From: Paraburkholderia sartisoli
GTDB lineage: Bacteria > Pseudomonadota > Gammaproteobacteria > Burkholderiales > Burkholderiaceae
NCBI RefSeq assembly: GCF_900107685.1
Contig: NZ_FNRQ01000006.1
Coordinates: forward strand, 310,001 to 374,000
Reading direction: 5' to 3'
Length of the DNA stretch: 64,000 nt
Made by a program: the position numbers and the translations under genes. The notes below the pieces were generated by a model. It was given only the letters and a program-made list of their open reading frames with translations, was not told the origin of the DNA and did not search any database. Positions within the stretch are counted from its first letter, which is position 1; each line of letters opens with the position of its first letter. This document shows positions 62,703 to 64,000 of this stretch, in pieces.

Positions 62703-64000
62703 ATGCTGACCAGAATTGCATCGGCCTCAAGCAACGGCTTCGCCCGCTGGATACGTAAGCCGCTGTCTTTCGCGCCTTGTCTGGCACCGGCTTCGGCTGT
62801 TCCACATACGCCATGTGCATGGGTCAATAAAAGCATCCGCGTCCTGCTCGCCGCCGTCGTGCTGATCGCGGCAGTTGCACCGGCATGTCAGGCGCAGTAC
62901 ACCACCGACTGGCTGGCGAACACGTTTGGGACGAATGCTGCCCACGTCGGTAACGGTGCGCGTTCCATGTGGGTAGCGCCCGAGGGCGTTATCTATACAG
63001 CATCGATGTGGGATGAAAACGAGGGTGGCATTGCCATTTACCGCAACGGCCAGAGCGCAGGTTCCATCGGGTTGCACAACGACTTCCAGGGCAGCGCCAT
63101 CACGGGCAATGCAACGTCGATCTTCGCTGCCTTGCAATTCAGCAGAACGGACGGCGGCGGACGGGTGGGGCGATACAACCGGGCCACGCAAACGCGCGAC
63201 CTCGTTATTCCCGTTAGCGCGACGACGACCGAGGCGCGTGCCGATGTCATCACGGGACTCGCGACATCGGGCTCGCTCCTTTACGCGAGTGACTTCCCTG
63301 GCAATCGCGTCCGGGTCTTCAGCACGGACGGCGTCTGGCAGCGGGATATCAATGTTTCAGGCCCGGGTGCGCTCGCCGTGGACGGCGCCGGCAACATCTG
63401 GGTTGCGCAGAAAAGTGCGGGCAGGATCGTTGAATTCAGTCCCACTGGGGCATCCCTGAATGCGATCCAGATGTCTGCTGCGTCCCGGCCTTCCGCGCTG
63501 TATTTCGACGCCACGGCCCGGCAGCTCATGGTCGGCGACGAGGGGCCCGACATGAACATCAAGATATTCCGTGCCGTCGGCAGGCCCATTCAGGTCGGCA
63601 CATTCGGCATTCAGGGCGGGTATCTCGACACGACGGCTGGCATCAAGGGGCAGGTCGGCGACAAGCGGTTCACCCGCGTGGCCGGCATCGGCAAGGACGC
63701 TGCGGGCAACCTGTATGTCCTCAACAACCCGTGGGGTGGAACCTGGGACCTCGGCCGCAACGGCACGACCGACATTCACGCCTACGACAGCTCGGGTAAC
63801 CTGCGATGGAAGCTGCAGGCGCTGAACTTCGAAGGCAACGGCGCGCCTGATCCCGGCACGGACGGCGCGTACTTCTATGGCGGCTTCAACGTCTACACCG
63901 GCACCGCTGGCGGAACATTCGTGGCGAACACCGTGGACCCGGTCGACTATCCGTCGGATCCGCGCATCGCCATCAACGATGGTCAGCGCGGCCAGCATTT
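62703..64000 (+). CDS. Exported NHL/SMP-30-like beta-propeller protein (3' end outside window)
   Basis: An open frame from ATG 62703 (AAGGA just upstream) to the window edge, over 430 codons. About 35 residues precede a membrane-targeting stretch (IRVLLAAVVLIAAVAPACQA); an internal signal peptide start is possible. The exported part has repeating blades: ARSMWVAPEGVIYTASMWDE, GPGALAVDGAGNIWVAQKSA, RPSALYFDATARQLMVGDEG and VAGIGKDAAGNLYVLNNPWG. Such propellers bind or hydrolyse small molecules or polysaccharides; the function here is unknown. Confidence 0.8.
   Translation, partial: MLTRIASASSNGFARWIRKPLSFAPCLAPASAVPHTPCAWVNKSIRVLLAAVVLIAAVAPACQAQYTTDWLANTFGTNAAHVGNGARSMWVAPEGVIYTASMWDENEGGIAIYRNGQSAGSIGLHNDFQGSAITGNATSIFAALQFSRTDGGGRVGRYNRATQTRDLVIPVSATTTEARADVITGLATSGSLLYASDFPGNRVRVFSTDGVWQRDINVSGPGALAVDGAGNIWVAQKSAGRIVEFSPTGASLNAIQMSAASRPSALYFDATARQLMVGDEGPDMNIKIFRAVGRPIQVGTFGIQGGYLDTTAGIKGQVGDKRFTRVAGIGKDAAGNLYVLNNPWGGTWDLGRNGTTDIHAYDSSGNLRWKLQALNFEGNGAPDPGTDGAYFYGGFNVYTGTAGGTFVANTVDPVDYPSDPRIAINDGQRGQH

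Overview
The window looks like a chromosomal or megaplasmid segment of a Burkholderiaceae bacterium (Paraburkholderia/Caballeronia/Burkholderia type). The grounds are high GC coding with strong third-position GC bias, a 383-residue trimeric-porin-type protein, a DUF4148 secreted small protein, many LacI/IclR/AraC regulators, and catabolic genes typical of plant-associated members of this group. No rRNA, tRNA or CRISPR array was found. All functions are read from motifs and family resemblance by eye; no database search was run.\n\nLayout. (1) 1-9312: an aromatic-acid catabolic locus. A leftward arm encodes a Leu/Ile/Val-type periplasmic binding protein (cut by the window edge), a Rieske oxygenase, a 3-hydroxyisobutyrate-dehydrogenase-like enzyme and an IclR regulator. 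A divergent rightward operon encodes a RidA protein, a LigJ-like 4-oxalomesaconate hydratase, three consecutive RraA/CHA-aldolase-like proteins and a class III (LigB-type) extradiol dioxygenase. Without any LigC- or LigI-like gene it resembles a gallate-type meta-cleavage route. (2) 9.4-11.3 kb: a decayed LysE exporter and an AbiEi antitoxin without its toxin. (3) About 11311-24322: a 13-kb accessory island bounded by near-perfect 26-bp inverted repeats with a 7-bp direct repeat next to them. It carries an ABC-three-component conflict system with a restriction-endonuclease-like effector, a translationally coupled GHKL-ATPase plus phosphoribosyltransferase-like gene pair, an HNH-nuclease fusion, a multi-pass membrane protein, an IS5-family insertion and an array of five 25-bp repeats. 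This is the most unusual part of the window.\n\n(4) 24.4-51.1 kb: a large plant-sugar locus. After a BON-domain protein and a porin come two complete carbohydrate ABC importers, each with its own LacI regulator, binding protein, two permeases and ATPase. One is linked to a GH1 and the other to a GH3 glycosidase, and a VapBC pair lies between them. These are followed by a Weimberg-type oxidative xylose pathway: XylB dehydrogenase, XylC lactonase, a GntR-like LacI regulator, an MFS sugar-acid transporter, XylD xylonate dehydratase and XylX keto-deoxy-xylonate dehydratase. The last enzyme, alpha-ketoglutarate semialdehyde dehydrogenase, is not in the window. The combination suggests import of beta-linked (xylo-)oligosaccharides, hydrolysis in the cell and oxidation of the pentose to the TCA cycle.\n\n(5) 51.2-56.2 kb: DUF4148 protein, an XRE/MmyB-type regulator divergent from an epimerase-like SDR, and two SDR genes divergent from an AraC regulator. 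(6) 56.4-62.4 kb: a winged-helix regulator divergent from a hydantoinase/oxoprolinase HyuA-HyuB pair and an MFS transporter. (7) 62.7 kb to the end: an exported beta-propeller-like protein truncated by the window edge.
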